This document shows positions 35,746 to 48,782 of a stretch of 64,000 nt of DNA, one piece after another (position 1 is the first letter of the stretch; each line of letters opens with the position of its first letter). Source of the DNA: Burhinus oedicnemus (taxonomy: Eukaryota > Chordata > Aves > Charadriiformes > Burhinidae); contig VFFE01007128.1 in the NCBI GenBank assembly GCA_008921705.1, forward strand, positions 1,132,770 to 1,196,769. Reading direction: 5' to 3'. The notes below the pieces were generated by a model. The model did not search any database. It was not told the DNA's origin and saw only the letters and a program-made list of their open reading frames with translations. Position numbers and translations under genes: made by a program.

Positions 35746-36599
35746 TACCCTGTCCAACAGATTTTAGGCTTCATTTACATGATATTTTCCAAATGTATTT
35801 ATGCAAATTTGGAACAGCATAAAACATATGCACAAATATGTTGTTCTTCCAAATTTCAGGTTCCTGTTCTAAAGCCTTGGAGCACTGAAGGCTAGCAAAG
35901 GAAAGGTCACCAGGATTATCTTGGGGGGGGGAATGTGTGGTGTGGTGTGGTGTGCACTTTTTTGTTGTTCTGGGTTTTAGTAGCTATTACACATTTCATC
36001 TGAGGAAAAACATCAAGAATGGCTGAAATAGAAAATGGAAAATTTCAGCCATGTGCAGAGTCTAGCAAATTTCTGTGAAGGTTGTGGATTGAAATGCGCT
36101 ACCAGAGGCACTTCATTTGCTGCTCTGAAATGGAGCTGCATGTAGAGATGAGCTGCCAAATATAGGCCTCCTGCTTACTTTGTCTAACGTCTTGGCTGCT
36201 GTCTTTTTTGTTCAGTTGTTGAGGAAGCTGGTGAGAGAGTTCCTATGCTCTCCCTCTTTCATCATGTTCCTGCAATGCAGTTTGAATTTGCTACAACACA
36301 TGTGCTTTTTATAGGAATAATAATCATGTTCATATGACCTCTCACAAATCAGTGCTGAACCTGGGTACTCTTCGTGCTTTTGCTGTATTTGAAACGTACT
36401 GCAGTGAAATGATATACCAGCTTATTTTCCTGTAGTAAAAGCCCTCTGGACTGAATTTACAGGGCTCCTATGCAAACTGCTGCAGAAGAGTAAATCCTAT
36501 TATGGGATTTCTGAAGCCAGACTGAAGAGCTGACAAAAAGATGGGTCAGTTCAACTAATCAGCTTTTTAAATGTATTAACATTTTATTCAGGAGAGATG

Positions 36600-37260
36600 A
36601 CCTAGAATGGTCAGCTGCCTGCAGTGTCCATAGGACTGAAAGGACCAAAGCTGTGGAGACTGTTCTTGCAGGAGTGTGGCATTCCTTCAGGCAGGAAAAC
36701 TGCCTCTTCGCATCTTTCGGTGACGGGCATGAGAGATGAGCGCAGTGACTTCACAGCTCAGTTACACTCGCTTATCTTGCTTTATGCTGTGATTAGACTG
36801 AACAGGCATCTCCCAAAGGATTTTATTCAGTGATCTTCCTGCAGAGGGTCTGTGTGGAAAAATACCTAATACTTGACAGATGCATGACTGCTGTCCTAAT
36901 TGTAACATAATTGCAGCACAAAGCATGCAGCAGCTATTGTGTTCACATGACTAGTTTTAGTATAAGATGGCTACAAACATTTTAATTACTCTGTTGATCA
37001 GACCTTCACCGGTGATGTAGCAGAGGCCCTGATTGGGCATATTTTGGTGCTAATTAGCTGTGTCAAAGCCAACTTCACTGAAGTCAGAACAACCACTGTT
37101 TGGAATGCATGAGTTTGTGCAGAGCTGGGATCCAAGTGACTAAATAACTACAGGTTTCTGTCCTAATTTTACTTCACTGGCTTCCCAGGCTACGCTTATG
37201 AATTTGAACGGTCATTATTACACCACAGCGGCTATACAAGCTGCAGAAATGCAAGTATAA
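36600..37260. promoter_or_regulatory. Possible conserved noncoding element cluster
   Basis: This stretch lacks simple repeats and transposon signatures. It has near-balanced composition and carries motifs common in vertebrate enhancers, such as GCTAATTAGC near 37050-37060 and TGATTGGGCAT nearby. No exon signature with splice sites was found. This is a judgement by eye only; sequence conservation was not tested. Confidence 0.25.
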
Positions 37261-40200
37261 ACTTGTAAAAGAACCATGACCTTGTGATTTTGAAAATGGG
37301 AGTGGTAAGGGTTAATGAAAAAGGGCTGCTTCCTAGAAGCAGTAGGTGATGTGCAACAGTACCAGGCAAGTCCTTAGCGGCAGTTCCCAGGTGCTTAAAG
37401 GTGGTCTGGTGCCTTCAGTGATGATGATGTGGCTCAGAAAGCAAGAGCTACTGGTGCTAGTACAAATAGAGATGTCAGAATGAAAAGTTGAGTATACAGA
37501 GGATTTATTGGGTTATTAACAGTGTAACAGCAAGAAGGTACTGGATTTTCATATTCAGGGTCATTATCCTTTTATTTAGGCCAATATCAAACCCAAAGGG
37601 AAGGATGAATGAGGTGAAAGATAGCAAATCCTGGTCAAGAACAAAGTATGTGTGTGTGGGCTTTTTGGTTTCTCAGTTTTTGGGGGGTGAGGGGACGGGA
37701 TGATATATCAAGTGTGTATATATAGTGCTGTTAGTCATTTATAAAATTGCATTGACTCACTGTTTTTGATGCACTGAGTTTTCCTTCCAAATGCATGAAG
37801 ATGGAGGCGATGAAGATATATGATGCAGTACCCAAAAAGAAGTTACAGTGAGTGAGGTGTAGTGAAGAGTGGCTCTGTAGAGTTCACTGGTCTTGGGAGA
37901 AATGAGGAGCTGTTCCAAAACCAATTTTATGTAATATTTACATCCTAGTTACCTGTGTTGGCACAGATCACTTCAATGCAAGTCCTGTGAGCAGAAGGAA
38001 AAATAGGTTTATATTTTAGACTAAATCTAGTTATAGGTGCTTCAACACCATGAGTGTCAGTCATGTTAGTCAAATAGATATCTGGGGTGCATGTGCATTT
38101 CCGATACGTTAGTGATGCCGAGGTCTAAAAAGGATTTCAGTGCAGAAGTATCATTTCAATCTTTATTACTTTTATGCCCGTATGATCTGTTGTCCCAAAT
38201 ACTAGGAAGCCATTGCACATCTGTTAACATCACAGCTATCCCACAAAAGATGTTTACATCTAAAAAGGAGTACTATTAGGGATACTTAGTTCTCCTCTTG
38301 AACTAACACTGTTTATATGTTGTTACTTTATATTGAAAACTTTTACTGAGCATGGACAAAACCATGATTTTTGTGATAATTTTTTTTTTACCAAGAACGT
38401 ATGTGGACTTTGTGCACATTCACAGTGGCAGATGAAGACATGATTATTTAAATGGTCATCTTGTCCTTTAAGTCAGACAATGCACAGATAAATATAGACC
38501 AAGAAAAGAAATCTAGTAAAACATCTGACTTCATAACACAAAAGCTATGATGGAGGACGGTAAGGTTACAAACTTAGCAAAGACAGTAGAAACAAAAAAT
38601 TTAAAGTTACTTTGTGCTTTTAGTCTTCCACCTGCGGCTTCCTTGTTTCAGTCTGTGCTTCCTTCCACTCTCTCATCCTGGCTCTTGTCCCACCTGCCAG
38701 TCTGCTTTCCTTGCCATATTGCCTGGGTGAGAGGAGCAGAAGCATTGAAACCCAGGAGCGAGAGAGCGTTTCTGCTTGTGTTTCTGTGCCTCTTGCCTCA
38801 ACAGCCTAGGCTGGAGCTGCTCGGTGCCAGGAGAGCAAACATTCAGGCACTGCATGGGAACAGCTAAGTAGTATTTTTCACAGAAATGCTGAAAAATAAG
38901 TTCCTGATGACAAGGAACACTCATACATAGCAAGCAGCTTAAGAAAATCGTTGTATAGTGAATTTTGTTAATAGGGGCAAAAGTGAAGTTTCTACTAATG
39001 CTGATTTTTACAAATGATTGAAGTACTTCTGATATAATGTCCCCCCAAAAAACCCTCTGTAAAAATTGCCACTGTGGGAGAGATAATGTAGGAAATCTTC
39101 AGCCCTGTTTCTGGAAATATGACAAAGTTCTAAAATTGCCTGATACTGCCATTATAAGAGTTACGCGTTACAATGCTAGACACTATAATGTTACCTGTAG
39201 GCAGCATTGCTTTCTCTGATTATTTTCATTTACATCCCTCTGTTATGATTTAGCTCGTAGGCTTTCCCAAAGTTTTTCAGCTGCATGAATAGCCCCTGTC
39301 TCACCTATTCCCAGGCTGCCCTGTTTTTTCCTGTTGAAATTGTCTCTACTGCTGGGACTCTCTATGACTTTGCAGTTTGCTGCATAAGCCTGAGCATTGC
39401 TTGAAAACATTGTATGGTACATTACTATAAATAAGACCTTAGAATAAATTAAATAGATGCTTATTAGGAATTATTTGCTTACTGTTATTTACTGATTTGA
39501 TTATAATCGAGAATTTTGGCATTAGAAAGTGAATATAGTTATGTTTCATCTTTTTGAGGGGTTTTAAGGACACATTTCTCTGTACATATGACTGTATATC
39601 AAACTATTTGTTGAAAGAAAGCAAGGTTTGTTTACTAACATTCTCATGACCAATAAGATAAAAATAACCAATATGTGACTGTGTGTAGAGTCTTGTTTTG
39701 TTTGTTTTTAGTGGCAAGCTGTTGTTTTTGGCGAGTTAAACTACTCTATGAACCTTCCTTTGAGTAACTGTTGGAGTCTGTTGCATTTGTAACATGAAGA
39801 GCAGTGCAAAATAACAAAACTCTTGAAGCGGAAGGGATCTCTCCAATTTTTGAGATATGGTCATCCACACTAACAAGTGAGTTGAATTGTATTCATACTA
39901 GTTCTGTTGGAAAGGATCTGCAATAAAATAGCCAAGTACAAATTTCAGTATTAGCTACTTCAAAGATTAAAAAAACCATCTAAGTATACAGGATTGTGCA
40001 AACAGCTAGGAGATAAAGGGGGGGGAAAAGTGTTTTTCTTCTTATATTCAACTCTAGATTTTTTTCTTTGAAGTTTACTTTTTCTCTCAGTGTTTTTTGT
40101 TTTTAATGAAAGCTAAGGTTCTCCATTAATGCCTCAAGTCAGAAGCTGAGCCTTTCACAAACAAACCAAATAGGGCAAAACTTGAAGCGGAACAGAGAAT

Positions 40201-42599
40201 AAGCAACTCTGTCTTGATACTGGACAGAAGTGTTTATTAAACAACTCCATCAATATCATGCTTTCAGCCTTGCTCTACACTCCAGAATTAGTGGTAGAGT
40301 TTAAGACCTCGAGTTTTTAATAGTTCAGCTGTATGTGTTGTTTACCTTTCATAGAAATAGAACAATCTTGCTTGTATTAAATGAGTGAAGTATGAGTTCA
40401 GGATTGTAAGATCAGATGTGAAGGAAACAAAGATATTTTAGCAAACAAAGGTCCCTTTTTCTCGTGTTCTCTCCAGTTGAGGCTTGCCTCTATTAGTGCA
40501 GAATTCTATTCTATCAAATGACAATTCAAATTCAAAGCTTTATCTTTAGATAACTGGCCTCCTCCTCAGAATACCCTCATGAACAGTATTTATTTTGCTG
40601 TTTAGGTTGGTTTTACAAACCAAATCCTATCAGGCTGAGCTCCACTCTCCTACAGCTTTACAGAACATTTCCAGAGGAAATGTTGAGATGGATAGATTTC
40701 ATGTCTCAGTTGCTTGCACCCTAGTAATCACTACCTTGTCTCAGTGCTTGGTCATAAATTAACTTGGTACTTTTAGGTATTTGGGTATTTCTTCTGTGAC
40801 CCTGTTCTGAATTCTTGACCTAACTGAAGTTTTCACAGTCTTTTTGGGTGTGTAAACTTACAGAATTACAACCAGCATCTGCCATAGGCAAGAGTAAGTT
40901 CCTTATAAATAGCCAGACTGAAAACAGCTGGATATATCTTCAAAACAAAATAGTACAGAGAATAGTATGATTTTTATTTTTTTTTTTAAAGCTAAGATTA
41001 CGAGAGCCTGAGCGCTGAGTGAGTCTCAGCTACAGCAAGCTGGCCTACCCAACCGATGAGGTAGTATGGGGAGTAAGATGGAAGCTGCACGTACATTTTG
41101 TTTGCTGAGGGCTCTTGAAGCTGCCTCACTCTGACAGTGTTACCATGTATACTGTAATTCTTTTTATTCTTTTTAATATTACTGTAGCACCCAAATTAAC
41201 AAACACTTTAAAATTACTCCAGCAGTATTCAGCTCTTAACTGTCATTGTAGTGTGGTGCTTTTCAAAATGATCAAGAGCATGGGGCCAAGTGAGTCACCT
41301 GTGCAAAGCTCCATCTGGGATCATGTCACCTAGAGAGTCAGAATCTCTACCACTGTTCATCTCTAGCCCAGTGCTAAACTGCCCTTACTACGTCACAGAG
41401 TTGGGATGTGGCATTATTGCAAGAATCAAATCTACTTTCGGCAAACAAAAATACTCCAGCCCCCACAACATTAAGGTGTGCATAAAATATGCTTAGGATG
41501 TTCACCTTACTTGCACAGCAGTCTGATGGTCACCCTACTTTGAAGCATTTTCGTGGTATGGATGAACTATAAAAGGTGTTTTAGAAAGGAATTTAATTAA
41601 AATTATTTTTTTCAGAGCTTTCTGCTGGCTGGATCTCTGTAGTAGTAAAGATGGACTAATTACTATAATAGCTTTTGGATCCAGTGGAAGAAACCCGTGG
41701 TTTGCAGTCAGTGACAGATCTGATCTGTATTATGTTAAATATGTTCTAAAATAAATGGACATAAGGTACAGTGTGCTTACTAACAGGAAAAACCTGAACT
41801 GTCTTATTTGGAATTTTTGCAAAGGTATGTACATGTCATTTTATTTTCTCAGCATTTTCTAGTAGGAATAATTATTTAAAATGCATCTGATCTAGTTCTC
41901 ACATAAGTTTTGTTGTTTGTTTGGTTGGTTTTTTTAAATCACTTCTTTTCATGTGAGCAGGGCCATAAAACAGAGCTTAAATAGTTGTATGTCCTTTCCC
42001 TCCACACCCACACCCTCCTTCCAAAAGGTCCTACCCTCATTAGTAAAGACTGACGACACCACATGCAGTAGTGTAGGTTTGTAAGTACACATACATAGCA
42101 GGTGTCAAGTTAATTTGCAAAGTCTTCGGTCTCCTTCCCAGTGGTGGGGCTGTAAATTGCACATTCCCTGCATTAAACCATGGCTTTGCTTTGGGGATCT
42201 GAAAAGAGATCCCGTATTTCCAATTCCCTGGGACAGACTTTGAGTTCCCAGCAGCTTCCCCTTCACTTTGGGGTCGTGTCCACCCCTGCATATCAAAAGG
42301 TGCGTATGTGATCCCTTTGGGTATGCGTAGTGTGCAACGAAAGGACTGTGCTCTCCTTTGAGGGAGAAAAATAGCCCATGATTATCCAGGCTGGAAAGAG
42401 CACCTTCCTCAGAATATAGCATAGTCAGGACAGAGTTTGTTTATAGGTTCGTATTGAAAATTGATCTATAAAAAAAACATGCAAAAAAAAATGGGAAATC
42501 AACATGTTACCAGATTAAATCTTTACTGAATGTTTTGAGGCCAACACTTGTCTGATATTCAAAATGGGCAAAAATACATCTGTTGCCAGACAGTTTCCA

Positions 42600-43090
42600 T
42601 TCTGTGTCCTCGGACCTGTGGCAGTGGAAAATGGGTTGTGCAGAGACTGTATTGGGCAAATGATGGCTAAAGATGTAACAGCAGCAACCGCTGTGGCCCA
42701 GTGGCTTCACAGTGCTGCCACTCCACAGCACTGGCCCCCGCCTGCCCTCAGCCTCCTCAGTGACCGCCCCAGGCCCATCTCCCCACACTGCTGACCCCTG
42801 CCCACCTCCTGAGTCACCCCCTTGTTCCAGCTGCATCTTTCACAGTGCCAAAACCCAACCCCATCAGGCTCAGGGGACCCTCCATGGCAACCTGGCACCC
42901 CCCTGCCTCTGTGGTGACCTGGCCCAGGAGCCAGCGGGTGAGATGTTCATTCCAGCTGTGGCCCTCAATTCCTCACGGGTGCCACCTTGGGCCTGAGGTC
43001 TGAGGACACCCCTTGCTGGGGGTCCCTGAGGCAGTGCCTCATAAATTCTCCTAATTTATAAAGTTATTTCTAAAATAATAAAGTCTTTCT
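42600..43090. other. GC-rich unclassified block
   Basis: A C/G-rich island of about 0.4 kb (42690-43040) in AT-rich DNA, rich in CCC and CAGC motifs rather than CpG. It is followed by an AT-rich end with AATAAAG at about 43077. It contains an 8-bp inverted repeat, CAGTGCTG (42710-42717) and CAGCACTG (42726-42733). Open frames on both strands (42712-42996 + and 42836-42507 -) show no known domain. Low CpG argues against a promoter. It may be an inserted, unrecognised element such as a decayed LTR, or a local GC-rich expansion. Confidence 0.4.
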
Positions 43091-46000
43091 CTTACCTAGA
43101 AGTGAGTCCCTGCTTGCTTAGTTTTTTTAAAAAAAGTATTTCTTTTAGAAATCCAACCTAGAGTTGCCTACTCTGTTCTACTGGAAACTTGGGAGGAAAT
43201 ATGCTTTCCCTGAGTCACAAACAAGTTTGGTGAGTGGATGAAAGGCATTATTTAGATAAATAAATGATTCCCTGCCTTAATTACAAGGGGGAAAGCCATG
43301 CACGTTTCTTTTGTAAACAATCAAGAGCAAAAATGTGTAACTTAACATTATCAGAAAAGGCTTAAAATCTGTGGGATTTTAATGCAACTAAAGAAACATG
43401 GCTGAACGTAATGACAGAAAGGGCATTAAAATGTCTTTTGTTAAGGAAATATTAATTCTTTGCTTTTCTACTTTGTTGTATAAAACTTGCAAATAGTGGG
43501 CAGCTCTGTACTGGCAAGGAAGTGGCCATGGCAAACTTTTGGGCAGTCAATGTGACTGCAGGGTTGACAAATGGGATAACATCATGGCACACAGCTAAAT
43601 GACTTACAGCTGTAAACTGTGGCCCAGAGTAAAGAACACCTGCTGACAACTGCAGCTCCTATGAAACTTCTCTCAGGTAATTTCAAGGACCGGGAAGGCA
43701 GATTACCAGTATTGCCATGAGGTAAAAGTTCATCTTTTCTACTCCAGAAGACCCCCAGAGATCCACAAATATCTCCTGGCAGGTGGCAACAATGAGATGA
43801 TGACTTGACGGTAACTCTGAAAAGCCTGAGCATGATTCAAAAATGTTGTGGACTCCATTTCCTTAAAGCTTAAGGGAGATTTTTATCTTTATATTGGCCC
43901 CCTCATTAGTGAATATATGGAAGCCTTACACAGAGGCAGAACTTACGGGGTATAGATCATACTCTAAAATGTCCCTCAGGCCCATCAGCCACCAGCCTTG
44001 GTGCTCATGGCAAGTGCTGCTATGGAATGTTGATTTTTTGTTTGTTTGTTTGTTTTTATTTATTTTAAAATCTATAAAATATTTGCTTCCCTTAAGATAC
44101 TGTTCTTAAATATGTTGGAGTCTTATCAGAGGAAATAATCGTAAAGACAAAATAGCTCTGGGTGGTTTTGTTTGGTTTTTTTGTTTTTATTTTAGTGGAA
44201 GGTTTTGGCACAAAATTACATGATTTCACAACCTCAGAAGAGCTCAGTAGGCAGCCTTTAATTTTTTTAATTCAATTTTGTTGCTGTGGTAGTTGAATCT
44301 GCTGTGTTCCACACAGAGAGCAATACTACACTTATCCAAAACATGGCCTCAAGCTGGCATCTGCATCAAAGTCAGTTAGGGATTTTGGACCTGACTTCTT
44401 GTTCAGTGTTTGGTCTGGAACTATTTTATGAAAAAAGAGCTTACCTACTCCTTCTGCAGTCACCTATGAGACCCCTCATTCCCTTGTTCCTCTTTATGCA
44501 GGAAATAACTCTTTAATAGAAACATTTATGACTTTTCATTATTGTAAATGATAGACCTGTCTCTGTGTTCAGAGTACATCTCACCTGAAATGTTCCCAGT
44601 CAGCTGCTCTAAGAATGCCTACCCTTTAAACTCTGTCTAGATAAAAACACAATTACTTTATTTTTGATGCAGCCCATGCTTTTCATGAAACAAGCTAATT
44701 ATCATCCACAATTATCAAAATATATTTCTTCCAGTTTGTTACTTATTTTGGGACAGCATCTCGGACAATATTTGTCACAATTGTGTATTCAGTTCTGATC
44801 ACGGACTTGCTAGGTATACAAAATGATCTTCAACAAGCAAATGAAGTAGAGATCAGAAAGACTGAAGATTATTCATGTTCTTTAGCAAGGAAGTGCTTTA
44901 GCCGAGCCCATAGTGATGGTTCAAACTGTGCAAATATGTCACTAAGCCAAGGTTCATCCAGCTGAAAAACCACAACATTTTTTATCAGAGGTTGGACAGC
45001 TATGGTTTAAGGAAAGAGGGACAGTGATAAGGATGTGTGATTTTTAACATAATGGAAGGAATAACCTCAATACGAAGCTCTCTAGCTTTATGCAATGCAT
45101 GATGGTAAGATTAAGACACATCTTCTTGCTTTATTGTAAGAGATTCAGATTGTGGCATGCACTAGAGAAATGGAATTAGCTGCATCAAAAAGAAACTTGG
45201 GTCAAAAAAAAAATAGCTCAGCTTTTCATGCTTTATTGGTCTTAAAAGGTTTTTGTATATTCAAGGGGGGAAGTACTAATAGAAGAGCAGAAAAGGAGGA
45301 CTGGGCGGGGGGGGGGGAAATTCTTATCAACAGGCTGGAGCTATGGTCTTGGGCCATACTGGCAGGACAGGAAGGAATCTGGGTGCAGAACTCTTCATGG
45401 CAGTTGGGCATCCCATATTTTTACTACTCTGACCAGATGTGGTCAACTTGGTCCTTCATCAGAAAGGCTGCTAAGTGCAGAAAGAGCACTCTGACACTAA
45501 ATGGAGAAAGTGTTTTAAAGGATCAGAGAAGCAGGCTTGGCGATATTAATTCAAACACGTACCTCTTCTTCGGAGTGAGTGCGTGATGAGAGGAGACTAA
45601 GAGAATATGTTTAGTGCTTCTTTTCTAGAAGCAGATGCAGGTTCCTGATATGGAAGCTGGCTTGTGTGACTTGAGGAGGAGGATCTGTGTTCTGTGATGA
45701 TTCTCTCAATCTTTCTATTCCAATCTTTCACTCTAAGAATGCGGTGCAGAGGGAGGTGACCTGCTAAGATTCTCCCAGCTTGTTATGCTATCCTGTTTTT
45801 TTTTTTTACAAACTGCATCAAAAAAGAAGTTATATGTTTAGCCCGTAGCTGCTGTTGAGTCATCATTAAGAATCACTTGCTTCTCCATATTAAGAGTTCT
45901 ATTTTTTTTTCCTAATTTAGTTGATTTAATTTACATATTGACTTCTGGTTTAAGTGCACTTACAGGTGCATCTTAGTATCTCTACCTGCCTAATGGCTTC

Positions 46001-48716
46001 AGGAGAATGTGCACAGCTCTTGTTACTTCTTCAAAGAAACAAGATGCTACAAGTCGATTTAAATGAAAATATTAATGCACTAGAAAATTGCCTGTGCAGA
46101 ATTTGCTGTGACTTCTGTAATACCTGTATTTATTTTTTCATATGGAGAATTTAATCTCCTCGCCCTTCATTTATCAGCATGTTCAATATAATCCTCAAAG
46201 GTGGATTTTTGGTTTTGAGCATGACTCCTGTTTCTGCTATTACTTGGAAATTAGTCAGTACATAATTTCTTTAATTTTCTTCCTGTCAGAATCAGATGTA
46301 TCATTTTAAAGGAACAAGCCCACAGGGCTTCCAGATTTTGTCAATATGCAAGTAATTTCATGAGCAATGTCTTTAATATCAAATCTCTGCTCTGGTATTT
46401 TAATATTCTCAAATTTTACTGTATGATACAATAACATTTCTGACAAGAGTGATTACATCTTTGGCATTAGGACAGAAAGCAACAGGTTAGATTTCCTGCA
46501 GTATTTTGTCCATTATTTCCAGCTCAAGGACTATAGCATGCTCTATAGGATCACCTGAGAACTTATTCTGGCAGTTTGAGTGAGATTTTTAACAATCTGT
46601 TATATTTAAGTACAATTTTTAATTCATAAGAATGTTAAGAAAGCTCCCATTTTCTATGGAGGCATCTGACTTTTTGTGATGATTTTCTTCAGCAGAGTGA
46701 TACTCCTCTAAATTTTTCTCTGCTGTGGAGAAAGAGAGAATCCAAAGGGGTAACATCCATCGTAGCTTGCATGACAAAGATTTATGCTTTTTACTTTGAA
46801 TAGTCCAATAAAAGCTTGCAGAAAAAAAGTATTAAGATTAAGCCGTTCAAACACGCATGCTTAAACCTAAACACACTCTCAAATGCAGACTGTGAATCTT
46901 CAGTTTTATTTTTAGAAAGTATCCAGTCTCCTATGGATGTCCTTGGAAGGCAGGACTAAACAGTTTTTGGGTACTTAATAACCCTCTTAGAGTTGTTAAG
47001 CATAGGCAACTAATACTAGTACTAGATGTGTACCTGACTGACTTTAAGCATCCAGTTTGAAAAATCTACTCCAATTCATGCAGAAAGCTACCTGTAGAGC
47101 CAATCTTAGAGAGAAACTTATGGGTTCCCTGTGTTATATCTTACGGCCATTGAGACAAACAAGTAGTACTGCTGCTCTGATCTGTTTGCAAAATGTTATA
47201 TTGGGGACTAATGTCTTATTTGAGCAGAGGGAGGTAGAAAAGTTGCAAAAGGCTTTGGCATGTAGGAGTCTAAGCCAAACTGCGGGAGAGACTTGTAATC
47301 AAAAGGCTGTTTTGATTTATCGGTATTACAGGGAAAGTCAGGTAGAAATGTGACTACACGTCTGGAACACTTTAATGCCTCAGACTCTCCTACAATGATC
47401 TTGCACATGTAACATAACACATTAATAAGGTTTCACTAATTCTGAGACCAAGTCCACCTTTTGGTACTTGTGACACTAGAGAAGACTGTCTTTTATACCT
47501 TGACAATGCTATTGTTATAGAAGATCCCTTCTGTTTTTCCCTTTTTTCTGCAGTATTTGAGGAACTTGAACTGCTCAGATAGTCTCTCTGCAATGATCAG
47601 TATGAAGGCATACACATCGATGTCTTTCCTGTTATAAGTTTCTCCAGTTTACTGCACTGCAGTAGCCTTGTTCCTCGATGTGGGGCAGATGGCGTGGAGG
47701 AACTTGGAGTGTTACTTTTCCACGAAGAAGGGAGAAATGGCTTCAGTCATATGTAACACATCAGGCTGTTTCTGTACTAGATCATGTACATCCAGCCACA
47801 CGAGCCTGGTGTTTCCTATACTAATGTTCCAGTTTAGACCTGAAGAGCAAAGCAGGTCATGTATAATTGTATTGCTTCCCTGAATCACAAAATATTGTCC
47901 GTCTTCCACATTGCAGGTAAGAGTGTTTTAAAAGTTGCACAAAAATGGCTGCCCTAACTCTTAACTTTATGATGACTAGCTCTTTCTTTTCTTCTCTTCT
48001 CAACAAAAGGCAGCAGTTGCCCTGAGTAACACATGAAAACTAGCAGGAGTTACAGATGGCACTGTCAAATAACCAAAGAAAAAATAATGTCCCATCTACC
48101 GTGATTTGTCTGGCAGAACTTAGGATGCTTCTGTCATTTCCCTGTCACTGTGCTATACTTATCCATGGCACATGGACAAGACTTGTCATTTAGTTAAGAG
48201 CAAAAGTAAATTTATTAGTTCGGATTGAATTCAGAAGAAAAACTGCTGTTGAGAGTTTTGATATTCACTTTATGTGATTCTGCACTTGCTGTAAACCATA
48301 GCAGCTTGACCCAACAAAGATGTTTGTTTGTTTAAAAAAACCCTTTCTCTGAACTTAAAATGCAGTTATCCCTCTGCATACCTTGTAAATGGCTCACCTA
48401 TATTGGTTATAAAAGTATGTATAACTGTGGCATCAACCTTGGTTCATTCTTGTTCTTTAAAAACACCCAAATAAACAGAGCAACCACAGCAATCTGTATT
48501 GTTAGATGCACAGTGTCAATTCCCCAGCTTCTAGCCTTTTAAAGTTCTATACTATGTTCCGTAGAGCAGCCATATGTCATTTAAAACAGTGTGTTGCCAC
48601 TTCAGGTGTAATTGGGTTTACATCATGTTTATTCTCAGCAGGCTTTTCTCTGATCTATGCCTGACTCTGAAATCACTTCAAGGTGACTTGCACGGTGCCC
48701 TAAATCTTCAGTAATT

Positions 48717-48782
48717 AAAAAAAAAAACAAAACAAAAACACAAAAAAAACCAAAAAACAAACAAAAACAAAAACAAAAACCA
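48717..48782. repeat. A/C-rich (CAAAAA)n-like tract
   Basis: A 66-base tract of A with isolated C, grading into CAAAAA units at the right. Other A/C- or G/T-rich tracts in the window are similar. Confidence 0.92.

Noticed and set aside
39830..39900. CR1-like GAAGCGGAAGGGATCTCT segment
   Set aside because: Only about 15 bases resemble the CR1 3' end; the flanks do not continue the match.
45152..45586. 144-codon open frame on the + strand
   Set aside because: It runs through A9 and G11 homopolymers, has no recognisable domain or splice context, and is best explained by chance.
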